DNA of 64,000 nucleotides, taken from NCBI GenBank assembly GCA_029931975.1, contig JAOZQY010000008.1:9515-73514 (forward strand), read 5' to 3'. A program made the position numbers and the translations under genes. Shown piece by piece: positions 46,033-54,209 of this stretch (position 1 is its first letter; each line of letters begins with the position of its first letter). The stretch comes from Bacteroidales bacterium. Its GTDB lineage: Bacteria > Bacteroidota > Bacteroidia > Bacteroidales > GCA-2748055. The notes under the pieces were generated by a model that worked only from the letters and a program-made list of their open reading frames with translations, ran no database searches and was not told where the DNA came from.

Positions 46033-46779
46033 TTAATCTTCTATACCATATTTCTTGTTGAACATATCGGTTCTGATACAGTAGAGCCAGCAGAGCCCGA
46101 TAAAGAGAATCAACAGAAAAACTGCAGTATAGAAATAATGGAATGGGAAACCCAGGAATTTGGTATCGGTGAGGACCGACCTGTTGTGTGTCAGGTATAA
46201 TCCCATGGTTTCCACCATTCGATCCATGCCAGAATCTTCAAAAGACTCCATCAGTGAGGATTTAACTTCAAGAGGGGCAATTTTGGATCTTACGTCCAGT
46301 TCGTTCAGACCAAACAGTCCTGCCAGAACAGGTATCAGTTCGTTCTTTTTTGTCACATAGGTCTCATCTGAAATATCGGTAATGGAGGCGGCAATTTCTT
46401 CGAAAGCAGACACCGTCGATTTGAATTCATCGTTCTGATCCGAAAGCTGCCAGGCAAAAGTGCTTAGTGCATTTTCCAGGAGTAGCTTATCGTCAGCTTT
46501 AATAGCTATTTTCCCTAAAACCGAGAGTACGGCCTGTCCGGCTCCCTGGTAATCAATTGCGGATGGGGTGCCGGCTTCGATGGCAATCCAGCTCGACTCG
46601 AAAAGCGTTAAGGCCGGTTCGGGTACAGGTTTTTCAATGATTTTCAATATAATTTGAAAACCGAAAATAGCAACAGCCCAGATTGAAACAAGCTGTACTA
46701 CCATGTTTCTGTTGTGCCTGGCACTTTCAGTGGTAGGCTTGAAGAAACTAAAGTGATAGTCGTTCTTTGAAGGATCCAT
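46033..46779 (-). CDS. DUF4212-like symporter small subunit with large periplasmic insert
   Basis: A 248-residue two-helix membrane protein. The first helix (VVQLVSIWAVAIFGFQIIL, about 27-46) and the last (FHYFYTAVFLLILFIGLCWLY, about 213-233), followed by RTDMFNKKYGIED, match the ends of DUF4212 proteins, the small partners of ActP-like symporters. Normal members are about 80-100 residues, whereas here about 150 residues of helical, soluble sequence lie between the helices. The symporter gene follows directly. I infer an extracytoplasmic sensing or docking function for the insert. Confidence 0.72.
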   Translation of the reverse strand: MDPSKNDYHFSFFKPTTESARHNRNMVVQLVSIWAVAIFGFQIILKIIEKPVPEPALTLFESSWIAIEAGTPSAIDYQGAGQAVLSVLGKIAIKADDKLLLENALSTFAWQLSDQNDEFKSTVSAFEEIAASITDISDETYVTKKNELIPVLAGLFGLNELDVRSKIAPLEVKSSLMESFEDSGMDRMVETMGLYLTHNRSVLTDTKFLGFPFHYFYTAVFLLILFIGLCWLYCIRTDMFNKKYGIED

Positions 46780-46836
46780 AGAAAAGTTGGGGGTTAATAA
46801 GTGTTGGTGTGTTGGTTAGTTTGCTGGGAACAATAT

Positions 46837-46868
46837 AAAAAAAAGGTTAGCCGCAGAAACGGTCAACC
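46837..46868 (-). terminator. Terminator after the small exported protein gene
   Basis: On the minus strand GGTTGACCG, loop, CGGCTAACC, then eight T. The stem has one mismatch and one wobble pair. Confidence 0.7.
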
Positions 46869-46913
46869 CTTTGTTCAGGTAAAATTATTTTCAATATAGT
46901 TTTCAGGCCTGGC

Positions 46914-47360
46914 TTAATCATCCTTGGAACCAAACATGATGGCTACGCATCCCTCCTCAGGCTCCTCTATAGTTCCATCAGGAACAGGAACCTTAACCAT
47001 GATCTTAAGCTGTTGACTAGACTCCAGGTTGAAATCCCATTTCCAATCAAAATCGTTCAGGCTATTGTCGTATAAGACCTTGCCATTTCTGGTATCAACC
47101 ACTTTAAATTCAATGGCTTCCAGGCTGTTGGCACCACACACTACGATCCTGTATCCTCTGTCCGAATAAAAGGTCTTATAGAGCTCAGCTTCTTCTCCTT
47201 CGATCAGCAATGCAGCATGATAGTTGCCATCATGCTGATAAGGTTCCAGGCCTGCTTTACAGGTGTTTTTGGCGAATTGTTTACACTGTGCATTTATTGC
47301 CCTGGGCAAAGTAAACATGCAAACAACCAGGGATATAAAGAGTATGCCTTTCTTAGTCAT
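46914..47360 (-). CDS. Small exported protein, function unknown
   Basis: A 148-residue protein with a signal peptide (about 1-24, ending INAQ) and four cysteines, two near the mature N-terminus (CKQFAKNTCK). A beta-rich middle (YRIVVCGANSLEAIEFKVVD) and an acidic end (EEPEEGCVAIMFGSKDD) follow. I do not recognise it. It follows the lipoprotein gene by 11 bases and is followed by a terminator, so the two form a small operon. Confidence 0.75.
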   Translation of the reverse strand: MTKKGILFISLVVCMFTLPRAINAQCKQFAKNTCKAGLEPYQHDGNYHAALLIEGEEAELYKTFYSDRGYRIVVCGANSLEAIEFKVVDTRNGKVLYDNSLNDFDWKWDFNLESSQQLKIMVKVPVPDGTIEEPEEGCVAIMFGSKDD

Positions 47361-47371
47361 GGTATATTGTA

Positions 47372-48298
47372 TTAAGATATATAGCGACTTCTTATTTCAA
47401 TAACTTTGTTTTTCAACTCTGAAAACACCCGGGAAGTAATTTTGATGGATGATTCTGATTTGAGGGTAGTTACATTGGTTTCAGGATCTTCAACGGCGGT
47501 GACTTCACCCTGATCTATGGTGATTTTATCGAAGATATTTTTTAAAGCTCTTACATCTTCCATTACAGCCTGGGCATCCTGATCTTCCGGTGATGATTCC
47601 AGCAAGTTGATCATGATATCCAGGGAGAGCTTTTGATCCACAATCCGCTCCACCAATTTGTTATCATCCAGATTATTCTCATCAACCAGGTTAGTGGCTA
47701 TGTAGAGGCCCTCAATCCATCCACCCACAAGGATTACAGATGCCGTACCTTCCAGATCATTTTCTTTCAGAAACGAACTGGAATTCATCAATGTTTCAGA
47801 AATGATATCGATTATGGCATCCCGGTTATTGATTTGCTCTTCCAGCTCATTTACAGTTGCTTCATCTATGGCATTCAGGATATTGAGTCCATCTGCCATT
47901 TCTTTAGCCGCACCAATGTAATCCAGTGTGGCCTGGCTCTGGTCGAACAAACTGGCATAACTCAAATCCGTAGAGTAGATCCCCAGGTTAAGGGCTTTGC
48001 TTTTTGAAGTGATATATTTTGAGGTATTGGATGTGGGATTCATCAAATCCTCGTTATACTCGGCCCCGGCATTTTTGATTAACATGGCAGTCTCCAGAGG
48101 GGAGGGAAGCGAATAGAAGATTCTCTTTGCTGTATTTAATTGTTCCTGAGTCTCTGCATTAAGAGTACCAGAGGCTTCAAATTCTCCGGAGCCTTCACCT
48201 TCGGTCTTTGGTCCTCGATTACATCCTGAAAGAATGATCCCGAACATAGCAAAGAGAAGAAGGAAGAATCTACCCGATAAAAATAGCTTACGGTTCAT
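47372..48298 (-). CDS. Lipoprotein of unknown function
   Basis: A 308-residue lipoprotein. The signal peptide ends in the lipobox LSGC at about residue 26, followed by a Gly/Glu-rich linker and an almost entirely helical body (LEEQINNRDAIIDIISE, KNIFDKITIDQGE). No catalytic motif is seen. It heads a two-gene operon with the small exported protein. Likely periplasmic-face or surface anchored; role unknown. Confidence 0.8.
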   Translation of the reverse strand: MNRKLFLSGRFFLLLFAMFGIILSGCNRGPKTEGEGSGEFEASGTLNAETQEQLNTAKRIFYSLPSPLETAMLIKNAGAEYNEDLMNPTSNTSKYITSKSKALNLGIYSTDLSYASLFDQSQATLDYIGAAKEMADGLNILNAIDEATVNELEEQINNRDAIIDIISETLMNSSSFLKENDLEGTASVILVGGWIEGLYIATNLVDENNLDDNKLVERIVDQKLSLDIMINLLESSPEDQDAQAVMEDVRALKNIFDKITIDQGEVTAVEDPETNVTTLKSESSIKITSRVFSELKNKVIEIRSRYIS

Positions 48299-48384
48299 AG
48301 CTTAGTGGTTTTATTTGCAGGTTGTTTTTCCTGATTATAAGCTTTCATATGAGGTAAAAATAGCATTTTTTTTGAAATATATGC

Positions 48385-48708
48385 TTATTTGAACACAGTA
48401 AACCTTTCTGTAAGCAAGGGCTCAAATTCTCTTTCCAGTTCTTCAGTCCAGTCAATCATATAACTGGTAAACGGTCCGATCACTAAATCGTTTAAGGAGC
48501 GGGCATAAACATCGGTCAAAATATCATCAGGGAAGAGTTGCCCGGCCAGAAGGTTTTGATCCTCTATTATAGCCCTGATACTCTTTTTGGTAAGATCCTT
48601 GCAGACATTGTTGTGCCGCCCATTCCTGAAATCAATGGATGGAGAAGAGGCTGAGGTAGCGGAATCGAGCAGGATAAAAAGTAAGAAATTTGTAATATTA
48701 GTGCGCAT
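48385..48708 (-). CDS. Hypothetical protein, possibly exported
   Basis: A 107-residue open frame with a weak hydrophobic N-terminus (NFLLFILLDSATSASS) and a helical, acidic second half (DDILTDVYARSLNDLVIG, ELEREFEPLLTERF). I recognise no family. It lies between the lipoprotein gene and nth on the same strand with 42 bases to nth. The composition is protein-like, but the start is uncertain and no clear ribosome site or terminator is seen. Confidence 0.5.
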   Translation of the reverse strand: MRTNITNFLLFILLDSATSASSPSIDFRNGRHNNVCKDLTKKSIRAIIEDQNLLAGQLFPDDILTDVYARSLNDLVIGPFTSYMIDWTEELEREFEPLLTERFTVFK

Positions 48709-48749
48709 TACCGGTACTTTCAGATTCCTTAATATACGAAAATGTACAG

Positions 48750-49394
48750 TCAGGGTTTCTCCTTCTTTTCAACAAAACGGCAGAGGTGACTGATTTCACA
48801 ACTGTTGCATCGGGGATTACGAGCTGTACATACATAGCGTCCGTGGAGAATCAACCAGTGGTGAGCCCGTGCAATCTTGTCTTCGGGGATATGCTTGATA
48901 AGTTGCATTTCAGTCTCATAGGGATTTTTCGCACCCGTGGTCAGTCCGATCCGGGCAGCCACCCTGAATACATGAGTGTCCACAGCCATGGCTGGTTTAT
49001 CAAAGGCTACTGATAGGATTACATTGGCTGTTTTTCTCCCCACGCCGGGTAGTTTCTGCAGGTCTTCCATAGTATCGGGAACTACACCATTGAAGCTTTG
49101 TTTCAGCATACGGGCCATACCCAGAAGATGTAAAGCCTTGTTGTTGGGATAGGAACAACTTTTAATCAATCCAAAGATCTGATCCTTTGTGGCAGTCGCC
49201 AGGGAGGAAGCATCAGGAAACTGTTTGAAGAATGGGGGGGTGATGATGTTGACCCGTTTGTCAGTGCACTGTGCCGACAGGATCACCGAAACAATCAGTT
49301 CGTAGGGGTCCCTGTAGTCCAGTTCGGTTTCTGCAACAGGCATTGCCTCTGAAAAATAGTCGATCACCTTTCTAAAACGTTCTTCCCTTTTCAT
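48750..49394 (-). CDS. nth: Endonuclease III
   Basis: A 214-residue base-excision DNA glycosylase/AP lyase for oxidised pyrimidines. The helix-hairpin-helix LPGVGRKTANVIL near residue 114 carries the catalytic Lys, and VDTHVFRVA near residue 137 carries the catalytic Asp. The C-terminal [4Fe-4S] cluster Cys are spaced C-x6-C-x2-C-x5-C (CTARNPRCNSCEISHLC). Full length. Confidence 0.96.
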   Translation of the reverse strand: MKREERFRKVIDYFSEAMPVAETELDYRDPYELIVSVILSAQCTDKRVNIITPPFFKQFPDASSLATATKDQIFGLIKSCSYPNNKALHLLGMARMLKQSFNGVVPDTMEDLQKLPGVGRKTANVILSVAFDKPAMAVDTHVFRVAARIGLTTGAKNPYETEMQLIKHIPEDKIARAHHWLILHGRYVCTARNPRCNSCEISHLCRFVEKKEKP

Positions 49395-49435
49395 GAGAGC
49401 AATATTACTAAAAGTTTATTATTGAGCCGAACTCC

Positions 49436-49465
49436 TTTCAGTTTGTTACGATGTTTGCTATTTTG
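49436..49465 (+). promoter_or_regulatory. Possible promoter of the aromatic operon
   Basis: TTTC at 49436-49439, a 19-base spacer and TATTTTG at 49459-49465 resemble the Bacteroidota pattern with mismatches. The start point would be about 30 bases before the leader peptide ATG. Confidence 0.28.
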
Positions 49466-49503
49466 CTAATAAATGTTTAGATTTACATCCGAATATAACA
49501 GAC

Positions 49504-49554
49504 ATGGTAGTAAGAAGCTCCGTATATTATTTTTATTTTTTCACCTGTAGATAA
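49504..49554 (+). CDS. Phe/Tyr attenuator leader peptide
   Basis: A 16-codon frame ATG to TAA reading M-V-V-R-S-S-V-Y-Y-F-Y-F-F-T-C-R. Six consecutive codons are Tyr or Phe (tat tat ttt tat ttt ttc). It ends 27 bases before the terminator hairpin and heads an operon for phenylalanine and tyrosine synthesis. This is the layout of a ribosome-mediated attenuator: with scarce charged tRNA-Phe or tRNA-Tyr the ribosome would stall on the run and allow the antiterminator to form. Confidence 0.85.
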   Translation: MVVRSSVYYFYFFTCR

Positions 49555-49557
49555 CTG

Positions 49558-49587
49558 GTCGGGCTTCTTATATATATTGTACCCGGC
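49558..49587 (+). promoter_or_regulatory. Antiterminator stem of the aromatic operon
   Basis: GTCGGG at 49558-49563 can pair with CCCGGC at 49582-49587 (one G-U pair). The same GTCGGG hexamer recurs at 49594-49599 as the right arm of the terminator, so the two structures compete for one left arm. Confidence 0.75.
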
Positions 49588-49605
49588 TCTTAAGTCGGGT
49601 TTTTT
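49581..49605 (+). terminator. Attenuator terminator before pheA
   Basis: ACCCGGC, loop TCTTAA, GTCGGGT, then a T run. It lies between the leader peptide and the first structural gene, 12 bases before the pheA ATG. Confidence 0.85.
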
Positions 49606-49616
49606 GTTTTATACCT

Positions 49617-50456
49617 ATGACCAAAAAGATAGCAATACAGGGAGGATATGGTGCGTTCCACGAGATTGCAGCCCATCATTTCTTTGAAAATGAAGAGATT
49701 GAAATCCTACCCAGGGATACCTTCAGGGATATGGTGATCACCCTAAAGGACAGGCAATGCGATTTCGGAATCATGGCCATTGAAAACTCCCTGGCAGGCA
49801 GTATTATTCCCAATTATAACCTGCTTATTAATACCAGCATGCATATCACCGGGGAAATTTACCTGCGAATCAAACAAAACCTGGTCGTTATGCCCGGAGT
49901 GAAGATTGAAGACCTGGAAGAGGTCTACTCTCATCCCATGGCCATCCTGCAGTGCCAAAAGTTTTTTGATGCCCACTCGGAAATTCGGGTGATTGAAAGC
50001 ATCGATACTGCATTAAGTGCGGAAGAGATTGCAAAATCGAAAGCGCGGAATATGGGTGCCATCTCCAGCAAATTGGCTGCAGAGAAGTACGGGCTTGAGA
50101 TTATAGCAGAGAGCATTGAGACCAATAAGATGAATTATACACGCTTCCTGATCCTGGGGGAAAATGGCGTGGTAACTCCTCCGGAAGAGGTCAATAAAGC
50201 TTCCATATATTTTACAGTGGCACATAAGTTCGGATCACTTTCCAAGATACTTTCCATCCTTTCATACTATGAGATTAATCTGGCCAAGATTCAGTCCATG
50301 CCTATTGTTGGTAAGGATTGGGAATATATGTTCTACGTGGATGTGGAAATTAATGATTATGATATGTATAAAAAATCTCTGGAGGCCATTGGACCTTTTA
50401 CCCCTTCCATTGGCATCCTGGGAGAATATAAAAAAGGTAAATCAGTAATTGAATAA
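49617..50456 (+). CDS. pheA: Prephenate dehydratase
   Basis: A 279-residue stand-alone prephenate dehydratase, the phenylpyruvate branch enzyme. The catalytic domain (about 1-180) begins with IAIQGGYGAFHE and includes GIMAIENSLAGSI and NYTRFLIL, the latter holding the Thr-Arg-Phe catalytic motif. The C-terminal ACT domain (about 195-279, FGSLSKILSILSYYEINLAKIQSMP) gives allosteric control by phenylalanine. No chorismate mutase is fused here; that activity is fused to the next gene. Confidence 0.95.
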   Translation: MTKKIAIQGGYGAFHEIAAHHFFENEEIEILPRDTFRDMVITLKDRQCDFGIMAIENSLAGSIIPNYNLLINTSMHITGEIYLRIKQNLVVMPGVKIEDLEEVYSHPMAILQCQKFFDAHSEIRVIESIDTALSAEEIAKSKARNMGAISSKLAAEKYGLEIIAESIETNKMNYTRFLILGENGVVTPPEEVNKASIYFTVAHKFGSLSKILSILSYYEINLAKIQSMPIVGKDWEYMFYVDVEINDYDMYKKSLEAIGPFTPSIGILGEYKKGKSVIE

Positions 50457-50464
50457 TAAATATT

Positions 50465-51550
50465 ATGGTAGTTGATGTAGCGCTGGAACCCATCACCCAG
50501 GATGGGGAACTGTTTAGTAAACCGGTAATTATGGCCGGCCCGTGCAGTGCGGAGTCTGAGGAGCAGATGTTGAATACAGCTATTCCCCTGGCAAAAATGG
50601 GTATTAAAATATTCAGGGCGGGCATATGGAAGCCCCGTACAAGACCAAATGCTTTTGAGGGCGTGGGTTCCGAAGGGCTAAAGTGGATGCAGACTGTTCA
50701 AGAGGAAACGGGTATGATGGTTACCACCGAGGTAGCCAATGTCAAACATGTTTACGAAGCATTGAAATATGGTGTGGATATTCTATGGATAGGCGCCCGC
50801 ACCTCTGCAAATCCCTTTGCGGTACAGGATATTGCTGACAGTTTACGTGGCGTGAATATCCCGGTGATGATCAAAAACCCTGTAAATCCGGATGTGGACC
50901 TCTGGATTGGAGCCATTGAAAGGATCAACAATGCGGGCATCAAGCAGATGGCTGCCATACACAGGGGTTTTTCCAGTTATGACAAGACACTCTACCGCAA
51001 CGTTCCACAGTGGCAGATTCCCATTGAATTGCGCAGAAGGGTTCCTGAAATGCCCATAATTACTGATCCCAGTCATATATGTGGTAACAGGGAGTTTCTC
51101 TATGATATCTCTCAGAAAGCCATGGACCTGAACTTCGATGGATTGATTGTCGAGACCCACTGTAATCCCGATAAAGCTTTGAGCGATGCCAATCAGCAGG
51201 TGACGCCCGAGGGACTGAAGCGGATTATCGATCGCCTGGTGTTTCGCGATCCAGAGGTAAATGAGGAGTTGATGCTGACCATGGCCGAATTACGTGACCA
51301 GATCGATAAGCTGGATGATAAGATCATCAATCTACTGGAGGACCGAATGAGTGTGTCGGAGAAGATTGGTGCGCATAAGAAAGATAATAATATTACCATT
51401 CTGCAGACCAAGCGATGGGACGATATGTTGAAAACCAGGTTAAATCTGGGCAACAGAAAGGGGCTTAGTGAAGAGTTTATTATTAAATTGTTCCGGTCTA
51501 TTCACCAGGAGTCCATCAATCATCAGACCAGTGTGATGAACGAAGAATAA
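50465..51550 (+). CDS. aroF: DAHP synthase / chorismate mutase fusion
   Basis: A 361-residue bifunctional enzyme. The N-terminal about 260 residues are a short DAHP synthase (AGPCSAESE near residue 22, KPRTRPNAFEGVG, IDPSHICGN-like TDPSHICGNREF), which joins PEP and erythrose-4-phosphate. The last about 90 residues are an AroQ-type chorismate mutase (LRDQIDKLDDKIINLLEDRM, then IGAHKKDN). Such fusions are known in Bacteroidota and allow feedback through the mutase domain. It follows pheA by 8 bases. Confidence 0.95.
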   Translation: MVVDVALEPITQDGELFSKPVIMAGPCSAESEEQMLNTAIPLAKMGIKIFRAGIWKPRTRPNAFEGVGSEGLKWMQTVQEETGMMVTTEVANVKHVYEALKYGVDILWIGARTSANPFAVQDIADSLRGVNIPVMIKNPVNPDVDLWIGAIERINNAGIKQMAAIHRGFSSYDKTLYRNVPQWQIPIELRRRVPEMPIITDPSHICGNREFLYDISQKAMDLNFDGLIVETHCNPDKALSDANQQVTPEGLKRIIDRLVFRDPEVNEELMLTMAELRDQIDKLDDKIINLLEDRMSVSEKIGAHKKDNNITILQTKRWDDMLKTRLNLGNRKGLSEEFIIKLFRSIHQESINHQTSVMNEE

Positions 51551-51554
51551 AGCT

Positions 51555-52580
51555 ATGCAGCAGCTTAGATTGACCACACCCGCGGGAGCATGCGAAATTG
51601 TTGTAGGTGAGCTCCTTTCTTCAGGCCTTCAGACACTGGATCAGGAGCCTGTGCTGATGATTGATGAAAATGTGCTCCGTCTGTATCATGATATTTTTAA
51701 GCCATATAAATCGGTCACTGTGCCATCGGGAGAAGCATCAAAAACACTTCAGACGCTTGGAAGCCTTTACAGGGAGCTGGTAAATCTGGAGGTGGACCGC
51801 TCCACCTTGATTGTGGGAGTAGGTGGGGGACTTGCAACAGATGTAGCTGGTTTTGTGGCTTCCACAATCCTCAGGGGGACACCCTTTGGCTTTATCAGCA
51901 GCACCTTGCTTGGTCAGGTCGACGCCAGCATAGGAGGGAAGAATGGAGTGAACCTGGATGGCTATAAGAATATGATTGGTACTATCCGTCAGCCCTCTTT
52001 TGTTTGGTGCGATCTCTCGCTACTGGGAACCCTGGCACACAAAGAATATGTTTCGGGGATAGCCGAGGTGATTAAATATGGTATCATTCAGGATTTTGAC
52101 TTTATGGATTACCTGGAGGAGCACATGGAAGCCTTGTTGAACCAGGAGATCAGCGTGCTTGAGCATGTTGTTGGCACTTCAGCTGCTATCAAGTCTGATG
52201 TTGTTCAAAAGGACGAAAAAGAATCGGACCTTAGGAAGATATTGAACTTCGGCCATACCATGGGCCATGCCATTGAACGTTACAAGCATCTCCTGCATGG
52301 AGAGGCGGTAGGTCTTGGGATGGTCCTGGCAGCCAGATTATCATACTCAAAGGGACTCCTCTCTGCGCCTGAAGTGGACAGGGTGGAGAAGATGGTGCTC
52401 TCGGCGGGACTTCCTGCTCAAATGAAGCTGGATCCTGATGAGATTTACCAGAATATACGGAAAGACAAAAAGAAGAGCGGGGAGGATGTTCATTTTGTTT
52501 TGCTGAAAGGATTGGGGAACCCGATTATCAGGCCCCTTGCACTGAAAGAACTAAAATCAATTGTTCATGATCTGTGTTAG
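51555..52580 (+). CDS. aroB: 3-dehydroquinate synthase
   Basis: A 341-residue NAD- and metal-dependent enzyme converting DAHP to dehydroquinate. Blocks are PSGEASKTLQT, VGVGGGLATDVAGFVAS, GGKNGVNLDGYKNMIG, AEVIKYG and the metal-binding LNFGHTMGHAIE. It starts 4 bases after the previous stop and overlaps aroD by 14 bases. Confidence 0.96.
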   Translation: MQQLRLTTPAGACEIVVGELLSSGLQTLDQEPVLMIDENVLRLYHDIFKPYKSVTVPSGEASKTLQTLGSLYRELVNLEVDRSTLIVGVGGGLATDVAGFVASTILRGTPFGFISSTLLGQVDASIGGKNGVNLDGYKNMIGTIRQPSFVWCDLSLLGTLAHKEYVSGIAEVIKYGIIQDFDFMDYLEEHMEALLNQEISVLEHVVGTSAAIKSDVVQKDEKESDLRKILNFGHTMGHAIERYKHLLHGEAVGLGMVLAARLSYSKGLLSAPEVDRVEKMVLSAGLPAQMKLDPDEIYQNIRKDKKKSGEDVHFVLLKGLGNPIIRPLALKELKSIVHDLC

Positions 52581-53202
52581 TGTCGCACATATTTCCAGTC
52601 TGGCCGAAGCCATCGATTCGGGAGCCGGCTTGATTGAGCTTCGGCTCGACCTGATCAGGGAAAGTCCCTCAAATCTTTTCCCTCTTGTACCAAAAACCCT
52701 TCAAACCATTGTCACCTGTCGTCCCGGTGTTTTTAGCAACAGTGAAAGGCTGGTGCTGCTGAAAGAAGGAATGAAACTGGGCGCAAACTATGCAGATATT
52801 GAGATAGAAACAAAGGCTGAGGAAATGGAGGAGTTAAGAAAAACAGCAAGCCAGGCTGGTACTTCCTTGATAGTATCTTACCATAACTATATTAGAACTC
52901 CGGACTGTGAGGACATGGAGTCGCTAATGATTGCATGTTATGAGAAGGGCGGGGAGATTGCCAAGATTGCCACTCAGGTAAATGGACCGGAAGATGTCCG
53001 GAACTTGCTGAGTCTTTATAATCTGCCTGGAAAGAAGGTAGTCCTGGGGATGGGGCCGATGGGAAGGATTACTCGTGTGATGGGATCCTACCTGGGTGCG
53101 GAATTCACCTTTGGATCTACCGTAAAGGGGGACGAAACTGCACCGGGACAGTTAACAGTGAAACAGTTGAATGATATTTATAAAGTGATTGATGAATCAT
53201 GA
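52567..53202 (+). CDS. aroD: 3-dehydroquinate dehydratase, type I
   Basis: A 211-residue Schiff-base enzyme making dehydroshikimate. Visible are IELRLDLI (substrate-binding ELR), IVTCRP, SYHNY with the catalytic His region, and IAKIATQV with the Schiff-base Lys. GRITRVMGSYLGAEFTFGS follows near the C-terminus. A TTG two codons earlier is open, but the ATG at 52567 inside the end of aroB is preferred. Its stop overlaps the aroC start (ATGA). Confidence 0.94.
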   Translation: MICVSVAHISSLAEAIDSGAGLIELRLDLIRESPSNLFPLVPKTLQTIVTCRPGVFSNSERLVLLKEGMKLGANYADIEIETKAEEMEELRKTASQAGTSLIVSYHNYIRTPDCEDMESLMIACYEKGGEIAKIATQVNGPEDVRNLLSLYNLPGKKVVLGMGPMGRITRVMGSYLGAEFTFGSTVKGDETAPGQLTVKQLNDIYKVIDES

Positions 53203-54203
53203 ACGCATTCGGTAAATTATTCAGGATCAGTATTTTCGGAGAGTCTCACGGAGAGTCTGTGGGCATAGTTATCGATGGCTGTCCCGCAGGTATTTCATTG
53301 AAACAATCGGATTTCGAAGCTGATTTTTCCAGGAGGAAAAGTGGTGCGAAAGGGACAACTCCCCGACAGGAGCCTGATACACCTCTTATAATGAGTGGCG
53401 TTTTTAATGAGCTCACTACCGGTGCTCCCATAATGATCCTATTCAAAAATACCAATACCCGTTCGAGGGACTACAGTTTGCTGAAGGATATACCCAGACC
53501 GGGTCATGCCGATATGACGAGCAATCAGAAATTTGGCGGATACCAGGATTACCGTGGTGGCGGACATTTTTCGGGACGGCTCACCCTGGGACTAGTGGCT
53601 GCCGGTGTGCTTGCCAAAAAAATTATTGCACCCGCAAGCGTTTCAAGTACAATACTGGAGGTGGGTGGAAGCAGTGATATTGAATTGGCATTGGACAGGG
53701 CCATAGAGAACCAGGACTCCATAGGGGGGATTATTGAATGTAGCATTGTTTCAGTGCCCCCTGGATTGGGGGAACCATTTTTTGATTCAGTGGAGGCGCA
53801 CATAAGCCACATGGTTTTCTCCATACCAGCTATTAAGGGAATTGAGTTTGGTGCAGGCTTTGCTGCTGCAAAGATGACCGGAAGCGAGCATAACGATACT
53901 ATTGTAGCCATCGATGGAACTACCGGAACCAACCATTCTGGTGGGATTAACGGAGGAATCTCCAACGGAAATGAAATCTGTTTCAGGGTGGCAGTTAAAC
54001 CCACATCCAGTACACATCAGACCCAGCATACCATGAATATTACCACGGGCCTGATGGAGGACCTTACCATTGAAGGAAGACATGATACCTGCATTGCACT
54101 GCGGGTTCCAGTGGTGGTCGAAGCAGCGGCGGCTATAGTAATGGCTGATCTGTTGTTGCAAGCACAGAAGGTGGAACGAATTTTCAAACATAAATCTGAA
54201 TAG
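53199..54203 (+). CDS. aroC: Chorismate synthase
   Basis: A 334-residue flavin-dependent enzyme that makes chorismate from EPSP. Signatures are FGESHGESVGIVIDGCPAG at the N-terminus, RRKSGAKGTTPRQEPD, RPGHADMTS, GGHFSGRLT and GTNHSGGINGGISNG. It is translationally coupled to aroD. The shikimate-pathway enzymes AroE, AroK and AroA (EPSP synthase) are not in this window. Confidence 0.96.
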   Translation: MNAFGKLFRISIFGESHGESVGIVIDGCPAGISLKQSDFEADFSRRKSGAKGTTPRQEPDTPLIMSGVFNELTTGAPIMILFKNTNTRSRDYSLLKDIPRPGHADMTSNQKFGGYQDYRGGGHFSGRLTLGLVAAGVLAKKIIAPASVSSTILEVGGSSDIELALDRAIENQDSIGGIIECSIVSVPPGLGEPFFDSVEAHISHMVFSIPAIKGIEFGAGFAAAKMTGSEHNDTIVAIDGTTGTNHSGGINGGISNGNEICFRVAVKPTSSTHQTQHTMNITTGLMEDLTIEGRHDTCIALRVPVVVEAAAAIVMADLLLQAQKVERIFKHKSE

Positions 54204-54209
54204 AGTAAA

